This document shows, one piece after another, positions 25,684 through 34,083 of a stretch of DNA of 64,000 nt. The stretch spans positions 1 to 64,000 of the forward strand of contig CAZFMF010000020.1 of NCBI GenBank assembly GCA_964519985.1, in the 5' to 3' direction. The translations under genes and the position numbers were made by a program. A model generated the notes under the pieces. That model was not told the origin of the DNA. It saw only the letters and a list, made by a program, of their open reading frames with translations, and ran no database searches. The number at the start of each line of letters is the position of its first letter. The stretch's first letter is position 1. Source of the stretch: JAIEOG01 sp964519985 (GTDB lineage Bacteria > Bdellovibrionota > FAC87 > UBA2466).

Positions 25684-27276
25684 ATGCCGTCTTTTCGTAG
25701 ATGGATTGGGTTTCTTTGTCTTTGCGTAATGGGTTTGGGTTCCAACGCGTTCGCGGAATTTCCCGGGCAGTTTGGTCGTCCGATTGGCCGGCCGGTTCCG
25801 TTTCGCGGTCCGCTGGTGCGACCGCCGATCGGGCGTCCGCTTCCGCCGCCGGCGATGATCCTCCCGCAGCCTTCGCGGATACTACTGGACCAGTTGGCGA
25901 TTCACGCCAAAAACATTACCGATGAAATTGCCGCCACCAATGATGCAATGGCGGCCACCCACGGCGGCTCGGTGATCGCCCCGGTGGTGTTGGAGCGTTT
26001 CAGCTTGAATCCCGATCTGCGCTTGCTCATCGACACCAACTTGTCGTTCATCCCCCCGCGCCCCCGATCGCCCTTTCCGCAAAAGCGCGCGATCGAATAC
26101 ATGGTGGCCTGGCGTATGGCTGATGTGCTGCAAGCCGTCGACTTCATGATTCGCAATCCCAATCCGGCCAACATGCACCTTTTGATCAATCGCTTCAGCA
26201 TTGTCGTGCCTTCGACCTATCTCTACATCGAAGGAATGCGCGAAACGTATCTGATCGAGCCGATCTGGACGTGGCCCAACGCGGAATTGCCCGCGATCTT
26301 GGCGCGCTTGGAAGCGCAGCTTTTCGTCATGCGCGGTTTGATGGAGGCCTTGTACTGCGACCCGTTCTTCAATCCCTACTTCCCACGGGGTTGGGGAATG
26401 ATCGAGACCACATTCAGCGCGTACCGTATCGACGTAGGCGCTCCCGGTCCGGTCGGCATCGCGCCGTTTCCGTTCTACCAAGATGGACCGAAGGGTCCGA
26501 ATGGTTTCTACCGTCCGGAAGTGACGCCGGTGCCGCGCCAGGATTTGAATCCGGTGCTGCCGTACGATCCGAATGCGTGGAACGGCCAAGTGGATCGCTT
26601 TGATCCCCGCTATGTCGATGGAAATCCGATTCCGCAAAACCCGGGCGTGGTTCCCGGTTTGAATAATGCTTTGCCTGGCGCGGGCGCTTTGCCGCCTCCG
26701 ACGGGAGTTCCGGGTGCCGGTAATCTACCGGGTGCGGGAGCTTTGCCCGGAGCAGGGACATTGCCCGGTGCGGGTGCTTTACCTGGTGCCGGTGCTTTGC
26801 CCGGTGCGGGCGGCGGAGTGCGTCCACGCATCCCCGGCGCGGGAACCTTGCCGGCCCCACAGGGTGGTGGGCAAACCTACGGTCCCGGCTTTGGCGCGGG
26901 TCAACCCGGACAGGGACAACCTTTGCCCGGCAATGGAGGCGGTTACGGCCCCAACGGCGTACCCGGTTTCCAAGGCGGCCAACCGCAGCAGTATGGTCCC
27001 GGTTTCGGTGGTCAGAATCCGCAGCAACCGCTGCCGCCTCAGGGTGGTGTCCAACCGCAAGCCGGTGGTCAGCAAGCGGGCAATCAGCCGCAGCGACCGC
27101 GCACGGATCAAAACGGGCAACCGTTGCAGTCCGGTAACACCAACGGCGTGCAGTGGGGAGACTTCAGCTACGACGACGAAAACACGCAGCCAACGAACAG
27201 TGGGCAATCGCAGCCGCCGTCCAATGGTCAGCAACCGTCGCCGGAACAATATCCGGCGCCGCAGCAACAACGCTAA
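25684..27276 (+). CDS. exported protein with elastin-like PGAG repeats and Q/P/G-rich tail
   Basis: About 530 residues from ATG 25684. Signal peptide (FLCLCVMGLGSNAFA, cut before EF), a Pro/Arg/Gly-rich stretch, then a folded-looking helical domain (about residues 60-270). After that come repeats built on PGAG with L/V before and A/T/N after (about residues 330-377), then a Gly/Gln/Pro-rich tail to the end. Such elastin- or collagen-like low-complexity tails occur in surface and matrix proteins. No anchoring motif is visible. An imperfect GC hairpin with a T-run follows. Function unknown. Confidence 0.8.
   Translation: MPSFRRWIGFLCLCVMGLGSNAFAEFPGQFGRPIGRPVPFRGPLVRPPIGRPLPPPAMILPQPSRILLDQLAIHAKNITDEIAATNDAMAATHGGSVIAPVVLERFSLNPDLRLLIDTNLSFIPPRPRSPFPQKRAIEYMVAWRMADVLQAVDFMIRNPNPANMHLLINRFSIVVPSTYLYIEGMRETYLIEPIWTWPNAELPAILARLEAQLFVMRGLMEALYCDPFFNPYFPRGWGMIETTFSAYRIDVGAPGPVGIAPFPFYQDGPKGPNGFYRPEVTPVPRQDLNPVLPYDPNAWNGQVDRFDPRYVDGNPIPQNPGVVPGLNNALPGAGALPPPTGVPGAGNLPGAGALPGAGTLPGAGALPGAGALPGAGGGVRPRIPGAGTLPAPQGGGQTYGPGFGAGQPGQGQPLPGNGGGYGPNGVPGFQGGQPQQYGPGFGGQNPQQPLPPQGGVQPQAGGQQAGNQPQRPRTDQNGQPLQSGNTNGVQWGDFSYDDENTQPTNSGQSQPPSNGQQPSPEQYPAPQQQR
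26671..26813 (+). repeat. in-frame minisatellite encoding PGAG hexapeptides
   Basis: About seven 18-bp units of the form TTGCC(C/T)GG(T/A/C)GC(G/C)GG(T/A/C)GCT, encoding LPGAGA/LPGAGT/VPGAGN, inside the exported-protein gene. Third-position variation between units means the array has diverged and is not a very recent expansion. Confidence 0.85.
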
Positions 27277-27299
27277 ACAGTTCGCTCAAAAAGGAAAGG

Positions 27300-27335
27300 G
27301 CGGGGTCCCCGGGTTGGGGATCTCGCCTTTTTCTT
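27300..27335 (+). terminator. rho-independent terminator of the PGAG-repeat gene
   Basis: A GGCGGGGTCCCC / GGGGATCTCGCC stem (two mismatches) with a short GGGTT loop, followed by TTTTTCTTTTTT. Starts about 24 bp after the stop. Confidence 0.7.
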
Positions 27336-27337
27336 TT

Positions 27338-27979
27338 TTAACTCCGCACCCACTTGCCCATACGCTCGGTGCGCCAACTTCCGTTCGTACCCAGCGATAG
27401 CCAGATCAAGGAGACCTTTCCTTTGAGACACGAATAAGGAATCGGCCCCCAACTCCGGCTGTCCACACTCTTCACCCGGTTATCGCCCAAAACGAAAAAG
27501 TGGCCGACCGGGATGGTCACCGGGCCGTAGTCCCGGATCTGTCCCTCTTCCCAAACGATCGGGTACGGCTCCCCTTTTTCCGCACTCTCCCAACGCAAAT
27601 GCGCGCTCGTTTCCGAACCGTTGCGCACATCGAGCGGTTTGCCGTTTACGGTCAAGAGCCCATTGCGGATCGCCACCTCGTCGCCCTCGATCGCCACGAC
27701 CCGTTTGACGTACGTATCGAGACCGGTATCCGGAAGTGCGAAAGCCACCACCTCGCCGCGGCGCGGGCGGCGGATCTTAAATATTTCGTACGAACTAAAC
27801 GGCAGCCGCACGTTGTAATTGGATTTGGAAACAAAAATCAGATCGCCGGAGAGCAAGCCCGGCGCCATCGAATCCGAAAAAATGCGGTAGTCTTCCACCA
27901 AGAAAAAACGAATGACCAGCGCCACCGCGGTCGCCCATACGAAGAGCGAAACATAGTTTTTGGCGCGAAAAGCCTTCAT
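27338..27979 (-). CDS. lepB: signal peptidase I
   Basis: 213 residues. One N-terminal transmembrane segment (SLFVWATAVALVIRFFLVED), the catalytic serine in IFSDSMAPGL (SDSM in place of the usual SGSM), the catalytic lysine in YVKRVVAIEGD, and the C-terminal GDNRVKSVDSRSWG box. Inner-membrane enzyme that cleaves Sec/Tat signal peptides, which fits the many exported proteins here. Its ATG overlaps the lepA stop by four bases (classic lepA-lepB pair). Confidence 0.95.
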   Translation of the reverse strand: MKAFRAKNYVSLFVWATAVALVIRFFLVEDYRIFSDSMAPGLLSGDLIFVSKSNYNVRLPFSSYEIFKIRRPRRGEVVAFALPDTGLDTYVKRVVAIEGDEVAIRNGLLTVNGKPLDVRNGSETSAHLRWESAEKGEPYPIVWEEGQIRDYGPVTIPVGHFFVLGDNRVKSVDSRSWGPIPYSCLKGKVSLIWLSLGTNGSWRTERMGKWVRS

Positions 27980-29775
27980 TCGATCGATAGCGCGGCCAAG
28001 AAAGCTTCCTGGGGAATCTCGACGCTCCCCACCTGCTTCATCCGCTTCTTTCCCTCTTTTTGTTTCTCTAAGAGTTTGCGCTTACGCGAGATATCCCCAC
28101 CGTAACACTTGGCGAGCACGTTTTTACGTAGTGGGGCGATGCGTTCTTTGGCGATGATCTTCGTTCCGATCGCGGCCTGCATGATGATTTCAAACATCTG
28201 GCGTTCGATCAGCGTCTTCATCTTGGCCACTAAGTCGCGGCCGCGGTAGTACGCTTTGTCCTTGTGCACGATCCAGCTGAGCGCATCGACGGCGTCGCCG
28301 TTGATCAGCAAGTCGAGCTTCACCAATTCGCCCACCTGGAAGCGGACGATTTCATAGTCCAGACTCGCGTAGCCTTTGCTGACACTCTTCAAACGATCGT
28401 AAAAATTCAAAACCACTTCGTTGAAGGGAATATCGTATTCCAACATCACGCGCGTAGGCGAATGGTAGTGGAGCTTCGTCTGCCGGCCCCGGCGCTCTTC
28501 GCAAAGCTTGATCAAATTGCCGAGGAATTCTTCCGGGGTGTGGATCGTCACATGCGCGATGGGCTCTTCGATGGATTCGATGTGCTGGGCCGCCGGCATG
28601 TCCGATGGATTGTAGATCGAGAGCTGCTCTCCTTGGACGGTGTTCACCCGGTAGACCACGCTCGGCGCGGTGGTTACCAGATTGACTTCAAACTCGCGCT
28701 CCAACCGCTCCTGCACGATCTCCATATGCAGCAGACCGAGAAACCCACAACGGAATCCAAAACCCAGGGCATCGGAGCTCTCCGTTTCGTACGTGAAAGC
28801 GGCATCGTTCAAGCTCAGTTTTTCCAGCGCGACCTTGAGATTCGGATACTCCGCGCTATCCGTCGGGTAGATCCCGGCGAAAACCATCGGCTTCACTTCT
28901 TTGAAGCCGGGCAGCGGTTCCTTTACCGGGTTGATGACGGTCGTGACCGTATCCCCCACCTTGATATCGCGCAGTTCTTTGATCCCGGCGACGACGAAGC
29001 CGACTTCTCCCACCGAGAGTTCGTTCACGAGCGTGCCCCGCGGGGTGAAAACGCCGAGTTTCAAAACTTCGTACTCGCGGGCGGCATGCACCATGCGGAT
29101 TTTCTCACCCGGGCGCAGGCGACCATTCACCACGCGCATCAAGAACACGACGCCCTGGTACGGATCGAACCACGCATCGAAAATCAGTGCGGAAAGCGGA
29201 GCCGTCGCGTCGCCCTTAGGCGGCGGCAGGTACTTGCAGACCGCTTCCAAAACTTCCTTAATGTTTTTTCCCTCTTTAGCACTGATAGCGATACCACGAT
29301 CGGTGGGAATGCCGATGATGTCTTCGATTTCGCGTTTGGTCTTATCCACATCGGAGCCGGGCAGGTCGATCTTGTTGAAGACCGGGATGATCTCTAGATT
29401 GCTGTCGATCGCGAGGTAAACGTTGGCGAGCGTTTGGGCTTCCACGCCCTGCGACGCATCCACGACGAGGATCGCACCTTCGCAGGCGTTCAAACTGCGC
29501 GAGACTTCGTAGACGAAATCCACATGCCCCGGGGTATCAATGAGATTGAGAATGTAATCGATGCCGTCCGCGGCCTTGAAATTGAGGCGCGCACTTTGGG
29601 CCTTGATCGTAATCCCGCGCTCCCGCTCGATGGAAAGCTGATCGAGAAACTGGTCCTTCATTTCCCGGTCGGAAATGGCACCCGTGACTTGGAGGATGCG
29701 ATCGGCCAGGGTCGATTTCCCATGGTCGATGTGCGCAATGATGCTGAAATTTCGAATCCGTTGAGGGTCCGTCAA
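27976..29775 (-). CDS. lepA: elongation factor 4 (LepA), back-translocating GTPase
   Basis: 599 residues, the standard length. The G domain has IAHIDHGKSTLADRIL (P-loop), RGITIKAQ, DTPGHVDF and NKIDLPG. The C-terminal LepA-specific region is present (CYGGDISRKRKLLEKQKEGK). It acts on stalled ribosomes. Upstream of lepB. Confidence 0.97.
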   Translation of the reverse strand: MTDPQRIRNFSIIAHIDHGKSTLADRILQVTGAISDREMKDQFLDQLSIERERGITIKAQSARLNFKAADGIDYILNLIDTPGHVDFVYEVSRSLNACEGAILVVDASQGVEAQTLANVYLAIDSNLEIIPVFNKIDLPGSDVDKTKREIEDIIGIPTDRGIAISAKEGKNIKEVLEAVCKYLPPPKGDATAPLSALIFDAWFDPYQGVVFLMRVVNGRLRPGEKIRMVHAAREYEVLKLGVFTPRGTLVNELSVGEVGFVVAGIKELRDIKVGDTVTTVINPVKEPLPGFKEVKPMVFAGIYPTDSAEYPNLKVALEKLSLNDAAFTYETESSDALGFGFRCGFLGLLHMEIVQERLEREFEVNLVTTAPSVVYRVNTVQGEQLSIYNPSDMPAAQHIESIEEPIAHVTIHTPEEFLGNLIKLCEERRGRQTKLHYHSPTRVMLEYDIPFNEVVLNFYDRLKSVSKGYASLDYEIVRFQVGELVKLDLLINGDAVDALSWIVHKDKAYYRGRDLVAKMKTLIERQMFEIIMQAAIGTKIIAKERIAPLRKNVLAKCYGGDISRKRKLLEKQKEGKKRMKQVGSVEIPQEAFLAALSIE

Positions 29776-29896
29776 ACGGGGGGTCCTTACCTTAAAAGTT
29801 AATCCGCTAAGCTAGCGGAATGGGGACCCAAGTCAATCTTCCGGAAAGACAAGATTGGCTATTGAAACGCCCTTGAGGGGTTGGTACTTCTCCAGG

Positions 29897-31210
29897 ATGC
29901 GCCTCTCGGTTGGGGTCATTTTCAGCCTGCTTTGCACGGCGGTTTTTGGGAAGCCCTGTTCGAATCTATTGACGACGTCCTTCGGTTTTCGGGGGCCTTG
30001 GACGGCCTACTTAAACTCCGACGCCATCGTTACCATTGTAAAAGACGGTTTTACCACCCCGATTGGAGATGAGGAAACGGCGGCCGACCATCGGATGCCG
30101 CGGCTCCGCACCGAGCGCCGGCCGCTTTCGGCATTCCTTCGCCAACCCCGGTCCTTTGCCTCACTGCCCGCTTCCCTCGGAGAGGGAGCCTATTACGCGA
30201 CGGTTTCCAACGCCGGGCAGTTAAGTCTGACCCTACCCGATGGCCAAACGTACCCCTTCCAGCTCAAGGACCGTGTTCGCGCGGCAACCTTCTATCGTCC
30301 CCCCATTATCGAGGCGCAAATAAAGGCCCTGAAATCCGGCCGTTTTGGCGCGGAAGCTTCGCGCCGGGAATTTGTGGAACTTTCCCAGCAGGCGGAACGC
30401 TTGATACCGGCTCGCTTGTACTATTCGGCCAGAAGGACGATTTTCTCGGTGCGCATTCGATCCGTCGGCATTCAGGGTCAAAATGAGAGCCTACGCAACC
30501 TGGCCCGCACCCATATCACTCGGGTCGAGATGGGATCCGATGGAGAGTATCTCAGTTGGCTACCGAGTCCGGTGCGGTGGTTAGATTTCGAGAGCGAGCT
30601 CAATGCCAAATACCGAGTCTTGATTCCAACCGCGGAAGCCGACGTCGTGGTGGAAGTTTCCAAGCCGATACCGGTCTTCACGTTCGACTCGGAACAGGAG
30701 ATGGAGTCCATCGATTTTCTGCGCGCCGTCGACGTCAGCCGCCTGGTCGCCGCTTCCACCTTAGGACAGGTCGCGGTCGTCGATATCACGCAAAGCAAAG
30801 TCACGGATCGCCCGTCGTTTCCGGGTGTGGCTTTCATTGGATCGCTCAGCGCCCATCGCAACGGGAAAACGGTGGATGTTTGGGCGGTGGATTCGGCAAA
30901 GCACTCGCTACTGCGTTGGAATTCTTCTTTCCTCAGCGGCCAGTTCCAGCCCGTGGTGGAATTCCCCGCGGACGCCGACCCGTTCCAAGTCGCTTCGTTT
31001 TCGAGTCGCGTCCCCATCGGCTTTGAGCTCGGGGTGGAAAGCCCGCGCGGTTATTTCACGAATATTCGCGAACCCATCCCCGAACAACCCCGCATCGAAC
31101 AGGTACTGGTCCAGGACCAGTCCGGCCGCATCCACGCCCTCCGGGATCGCCCGCTCAATTTGGAGCTTGAGCCAGAGCAAAAGTGGGAAAGTCCGCCGAC
31201 GGTTCCTTAG
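29897..31210 (+). CDS. exported hypothetical protein
   Basis: About 437 residues from ATG 29897 (14 residues upstream at 29855 is an alternative but would bury the signal peptide). N-terminal signal RLSVGVIFSLLCTAVFG. The mature part is beta-rich and hydrophilic, with no motif I can name. It ends 24 bp before the first cassette palindrome at 31235. Probably periplasmic or outer-surface. Confidence 0.75.
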   Translation: MRLSVGVIFSLLCTAVFGKPCSNLLTTSFGFRGPWTAYLNSDAIVTIVKDGFTTPIGDEETAADHRMPRLRTERRPLSAFLRQPRSFASLPASLGEGAYYATVSNAGQLSLTLPDGQTYPFQLKDRVRAATFYRPPIIEAQIKALKSGRFGAEASRREFVELSQQAERLIPARLYYSARRTIFSVRIRSVGIQGQNESLRNLARTHITRVEMGSDGEYLSWLPSPVRWLDFESELNAKYRVLIPTAEADVVVEVSKPIPVFTFDSEQEMESIDFLRAVDVSRLVAASTLGQVAVVDITQSKVTDRPSFPGVAFIGSLSAHRNGKTVDVWAVDSAKHSLLRWNSSFLSGQFQPVVEFPADADPFQVASFSSRVPIGFELGVESPRGYFTNIREPIPEQPRIEQVLVQDQSGRIHALRDRPLNLELEPEQKWESPPTVP

Positions 31211-31234
31211 TGCACCTAGCGTAAGTCGAGCGAA

Positions 31235-31250
31235 TTACGCGCGTGCGTGA
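31235..31250. repeat. cassette palindrome copy 1 (degenerate)
   Basis: TTACGCGCGTGCGTGA, two changes from TTACGCACGTGCGTAA. Read with the preceding AA it encodes Asn-Tyr-Ala-Arg-Ala-stop, the same last five residues and stop as the HNH gene at 33977, so it may be the scar of another HNH 3' end. Confidence 0.75.
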
Positions 31251-31637
31251 AACAGGCTCCTTTTAGGCTGCAATCAACGCAATGGCTGGTTTTCAGGTAA
31301 CCAAACTGGTACACCCCCGCCCCGATGGAAAACCCCCATTGGCGACGCAGCGAGTGTGTTGGGCGCGATCTACGCCACCGAGTCTGCCGCCATATTTGAG
31401 CACCAGGTTTTCCGAGAGGTTTGCGAAGAACTTTCCGCACGGCGCGATAAGTTAAAAGAAGGCCGTGGGTTGCGTGCCTTCCACGACCTGCATCTCAATG
31501 GTGTCGAGCAAAGCCACAAGGATGGGCTGGGTGGGTACTTGGCCGACCGGGATTCGCGTCCGGTTTTAGTGGGCGCGTTCAACGCGATCGATTTGATGGA
31601 ATCGTGGTGGGTTTCGCTTTTGAGCGAAGTGCACTAA
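31251..31637 (+). pseudogene. 5'-truncated heme-oxygenase-fold (TenA/CADD/UndA-like) gene
   Basis: The frame is open from the TGA inside palindrome 1 to the TAA at 31637 but has no ATG; the first plausible starts are GTG/TTG at 31353-31356. The readable part (GAIYATESAAIFEHQVF; FHDLHLNGVEQSHKDGL; AFNAIDLMESWW) looks like the C-terminal half of an iron-containing oxygenase-fold protein, whose E, H, D and H residues are typical metal ligands. Full-length relatives are roughly 230-260 residues; about 95-125 remain. I infer that the 5' half was lost when the palindrome arrived. A short functional protein is less likely. Confidence 0.6.
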
Positions 31638-31647
31638 AACACAAATT

Positions 31648-31663
31648 TTACGCACGTGCGTAA
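31648..31663. repeat. cassette palindrome copy 2
   Basis: Perfect TTACGCACGTGCGTAA, extendable to 20 bp (TTTT...AAAA) at 31646-31665. It lies 10 bp after the truncated gene's stop and 4 bp from the stop of the minus-strand HEFEH protein gene, so it is exactly intergenic between convergent ends. Confidence 0.9.
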
Positions 31664-31667
31664 AAAC

Positions 31668-32963
31668 CTAAGGCTTTTCGGGAGTGCGCGACCGAGGTTC
31701 GGGTAAATCCATATCTTGGGGATAGCTAGAAAAAATACCAATCTCGATCTCGCGAACGAGATTGAGCAACGCTGCCCTTCGTTCGGCCAGCGACTTGATT
31801 TCATCCTGATACACTGCCTCCGCCGCGGGGGTCGTCGGTTTGTCTTTCAGTAAGGAGCGTTGGAGCAGTAGAAGATCCCGTTCGTGATCTTGATACACCG
31901 CCAACATTCGAAAAAGGCTGTCGCGGTATTCCTTAAGTGTCCCTTCATCATAGTTCATTGCGTCGTTTGGGGCGGGGATCCTCAAAATCGCTCGGCCTAA
32001 CTGTCGTTTGGTTCGCTCCCAAAGACTAAGGTAAGCCTTGTCCGGCTGCGTAAAATTGTGGCCCCCGCCCTCCGTCGAAACCCAACGGACCTCGGCGATA
32101 AGACGTGCCGCCGTTTTACGGCCGATCATTTCCCGAATACGGGGCAACGAATAGCGCTCCGAACGCCATTGGCTTCGTACATATTTTCTGGGATCGAAAC
32201 CGGTATCCAGATGATCCAAAGCGAAGCGCAGTGCCAAGCGATCTGGTTTCCCCTGGGCACGGAAAGCGTCGAGCGTCTTCCCTTCCTTCGAGGCACGACG
32301 CTGCATGAATTCTTGCAGCACACTCTGACCGTTGGGAATCGCCCGCAGATACAGTGTCTCCGCCATCATTGCACTTTTTTCCTGCAAGAATCGATACTGG
32401 ACCGCTTTACCGGCCTGCGCTATCTGCTCCCGCGTAACTCCCTGAGACCGTGCGAGCCCTTCTTGGACGGCATGTTCAAACTCGTGGGCGAGCATAAAAT
32501 AGTGAAGCAGGGAAGGCGCCCCATCCGCGCCCGCATACTCGGGGACAAACATTCCCACCTGGGGCGAGTAAATTCCATCGATGCAGGTCGCATCAGCGAG
32601 TTCAAAGGCCTTAACCTGCGCCCAACCTTTTTTTTCCCGTTCCCATTCAAACTGCTTCAAGGTTCGGCGGGCAAACCTGGCGGCTTCGGGTGGTATCCCG
32701 CGCAATCGAGCATCCGCATAGACATCGAAAGTACGTTTTGCTTTATCGGAATCGGGTAAATCGGATTGCCAGATCTCGGCCAGCATCCTTCGGTCGTCGA
32801 TCGTATAGAGATCGCTTCCATCGTAACTGTCGCCTGCTGCCCGAACCTTCCAGCCAATCGACCCTGGTTTCGTCGACGCGAGAATGGGAAAGAGATTCCA
32901 GCAAAACGCCGCCTCGCTACTGTGCGTCCAAAGAAGCAGCAAAGACAGGCAAAGACGAAACAT
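31668..32963 (-). CDS. secreted putative zinc metalloprotease (HEFEH)
   Basis: 431 residues. Signal peptide MFRLCLSLLLLWTHSSEA, then a mature domain with HEFEH at residues 160-164, a gluzincin-type zinc motif. A glutamate in the helix QEKSAMMAE (about 200) could be the third ligand. Two Cys (residues 21 and 127) may pair. The C-terminal 100 residues are helical and charged. I do not recognise the exact peptidase family. The gene fills the interval between two perfect cassette palindromes (31648 and 33008) and is transcribed against the HNH gene. Confidence 0.72.
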   Translation of the reverse strand: MFRLCLSLLLLWTHSSEAAFCWNLFPILASTKPGSIGWKVRAAGDSYDGSDLYTIDDRRMLAEIWQSDLPDSDKAKRTFDVYADARLRGIPPEAARFARRTLKQFEWEREKKGWAQVKAFELADATCIDGIYSPQVGMFVPEYAGADGAPSLLHYFMLAHEFEHAVQEGLARSQGVTREQIAQAGKAVQYRFLQEKSAMMAETLYLRAIPNGQSVLQEFMQRRASKEGKTLDAFRAQGKPDRLALRFALDHLDTGFDPRKYVRSQWRSERYSLPRIREMIGRKTAARLIAEVRWVSTEGGGHNFTQPDKAYLSLWERTKRQLGRAILRIPAPNDAMNYDEGTLKEYRDSLFRMLAVYQDHERDLLLLQRSLLKDKPTTPAAEAVYQDEIKSLAERRAALLNLVREIEIGIFSSYPQDMDLPEPRSRTPEKP

Positions 32964-33007
32964 AGGGCTTCATTATAGCGGTCTGCCCCCGTTTCCTCAT
33001 CGTACGA

Positions 33008-33023
33008 TTACGCACGTGCGTAA
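33008..33023. repeat. cassette palindrome copy 3
   Basis: Perfect TTACGCACGTGCGTAA, 70 bp upstream of the HNH nuclease ATG and 45 bp upstream of the divergent protease gene start. It could serve as operator for either gene or as the left end of the HNH unit. Confidence 0.92.
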
Positions 33024-33092
33024 AGCGTGCTCCCCTCACCCTATCGATTTCGAAAAATCGCCGTGATATTGATTTTCTCCGACGGAGGAGAA

Positions 33093-33977
33093 ATGAAAAA
33101 ACATCTCGAGCAATTGCACAACGAAGCCCTGGACGCGGCGGCGAATTATCGAAAATCCGAATCGAATCTCATTGGCGTGTTGATCCGAGTGAATAAAACG
33201 CGCCTGTTTGAGGACCTGGGTTTCAATAGCCTTTTTTACTACTGCACCCAAAGCCTCAAACTCTCCGATTCACATAGTTACTCGCTGGTTCAGATCGTGC
33301 GGAAGAGTGAAGAAGTGCCGGTATTGAAACAAAAGATCGAATCGGGAGAGATCCATATGAGCAATGCCAGGAGCATTGTTCCGGTGATCACCAAGGAAAA
33401 TCAAAACATCTGGCTAGAAAAAGCCGCCACCCTTTCCCAGAAGGCGCTCGTTCGAGAGATTAAGAAGGAGAAGCCGGAAGCGCTTTTCGAGGAAAGGATC
33501 CGGCCCATTGCGGCGCAGGTCTCCGAACTTCGACTTTGCATTCCGGTGCAATTGGAAGAAAAACTGCGCAAGACCCAAGACCTGCTGGCACAACGACAAC
33601 GGCGACATGTGAATCTACTCGAAGCGCTGGAAAACCTGGTCGATGATTTCCTGGAACGAAAAGATCCCGTTAGAAAAGCACAACGGCGGGCTCACATGAT
33701 CCAGGAACCCATCCCGGCGCAGCCCGCCGTCAAAGCCGGCAAGCGCATGTCGGCTCCCGCCGCCATCGTCCACCGGGTGAACCTACGCGATGACGGTCGA
33801 TGTGCCCATCGGGACGCCGACGGCAAACGCTGTGAGCAGCGGCGGTGGATTGAGCGCCATCATCCGATTTGGGTTAGTGAGGGCGGTGAGCATTCAGAGC
33901 GCAATCTCGTGACTCTCTGTCACTTTCACCACAAGCGAATGCACCATGAGTCTCCGAGAAATTACGCACGTGCGTAA
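33093..33977 (+). CDS. HNH endonuclease
   Basis: 294 residues from ATG 33093 with a strong GGAGGAG site; the frame extends upstream to 33027 without one. The N-terminal 200 residues are helical and basic (NYRKSESNLIGVLIRVNKT, GFNSLFYYCTQSLKLSDSHS), a putative DNA-binding domain related to those on DUF222-like HNH proteins. The C-terminal HNH domain runs from about residue 225: RDDGRCAH, a second Cys in GKRCEQRRWIERHHPIWVSE, then GGEHSERNLVTLCHFHHKRM. Zinc Cys and catalytic His are present, so it should be active. The last codons and stop lie inside palindrome 4. Confidence 0.88.
   Translation: MKKHLEQLHNEALDAAANYRKSESNLIGVLIRVNKTRLFEDLGFNSLFYYCTQSLKLSDSHSYSLVQIVRKSEEVPVLKQKIESGEIHMSNARSIVPVITKENQNIWLEKAATLSQKALVREIKKEKPEALFEERIRPIAAQVSELRLCIPVQLEEKLRKTQDLLAQRQRRHVNLLEALENLVDDFLERKDPVRKAQRRAHMIQEPIPAQPAVKAGKRMSAPAAIVHRVNLRDDGRCAHRDADGKRCEQRRWIERHHPIWVSEGGEHSERNLVTLCHFHHKRMHHESPRNYARA
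33962..33977. repeat. cassette palindrome copy 4, overlapping the HNH stop codon
   Basis: Perfect TTACGCACGTGCGTAA. Its last three bases are the TAA stop of the HNH gene. With copy 3 it brackets a 970-bp unit (33008-33977) that contains only the HNH gene. Confidence 0.93.
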
Positions 33978-34083
33978 TGCTCGAGCCCGGACGGGGGCCG
34001 GCCGTCTCGCAAGCTGCCGCCGCCTTGCTTTCGGCGTTTAGAAGTTTCGAACGGCAACATGCGGAAGTAGTATGTTGAGCTAC

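Noticed and set aside
26671..26813. Possible CRISPR array
   Set aside because: The repeats are contiguous 18-bp in-frame codon repeats with no spacers, and they encode PGAG peptides.
28264..29397. 377-codon open frame on the plus strand
   Set aside because: Antisense to lepA, which is full length with all GTPase motifs. The His/Asp/Arg-rich translation is typical of a reverse-strand shadow.
31216..31440. Minus-strand 74-codon frame with a CVDCSLKGAC motif
   Set aside because: It overlaps the palindrome and the truncated oxygenase-fold gene on the other strand, and I found no start signal; the Cys pair is probably chance.
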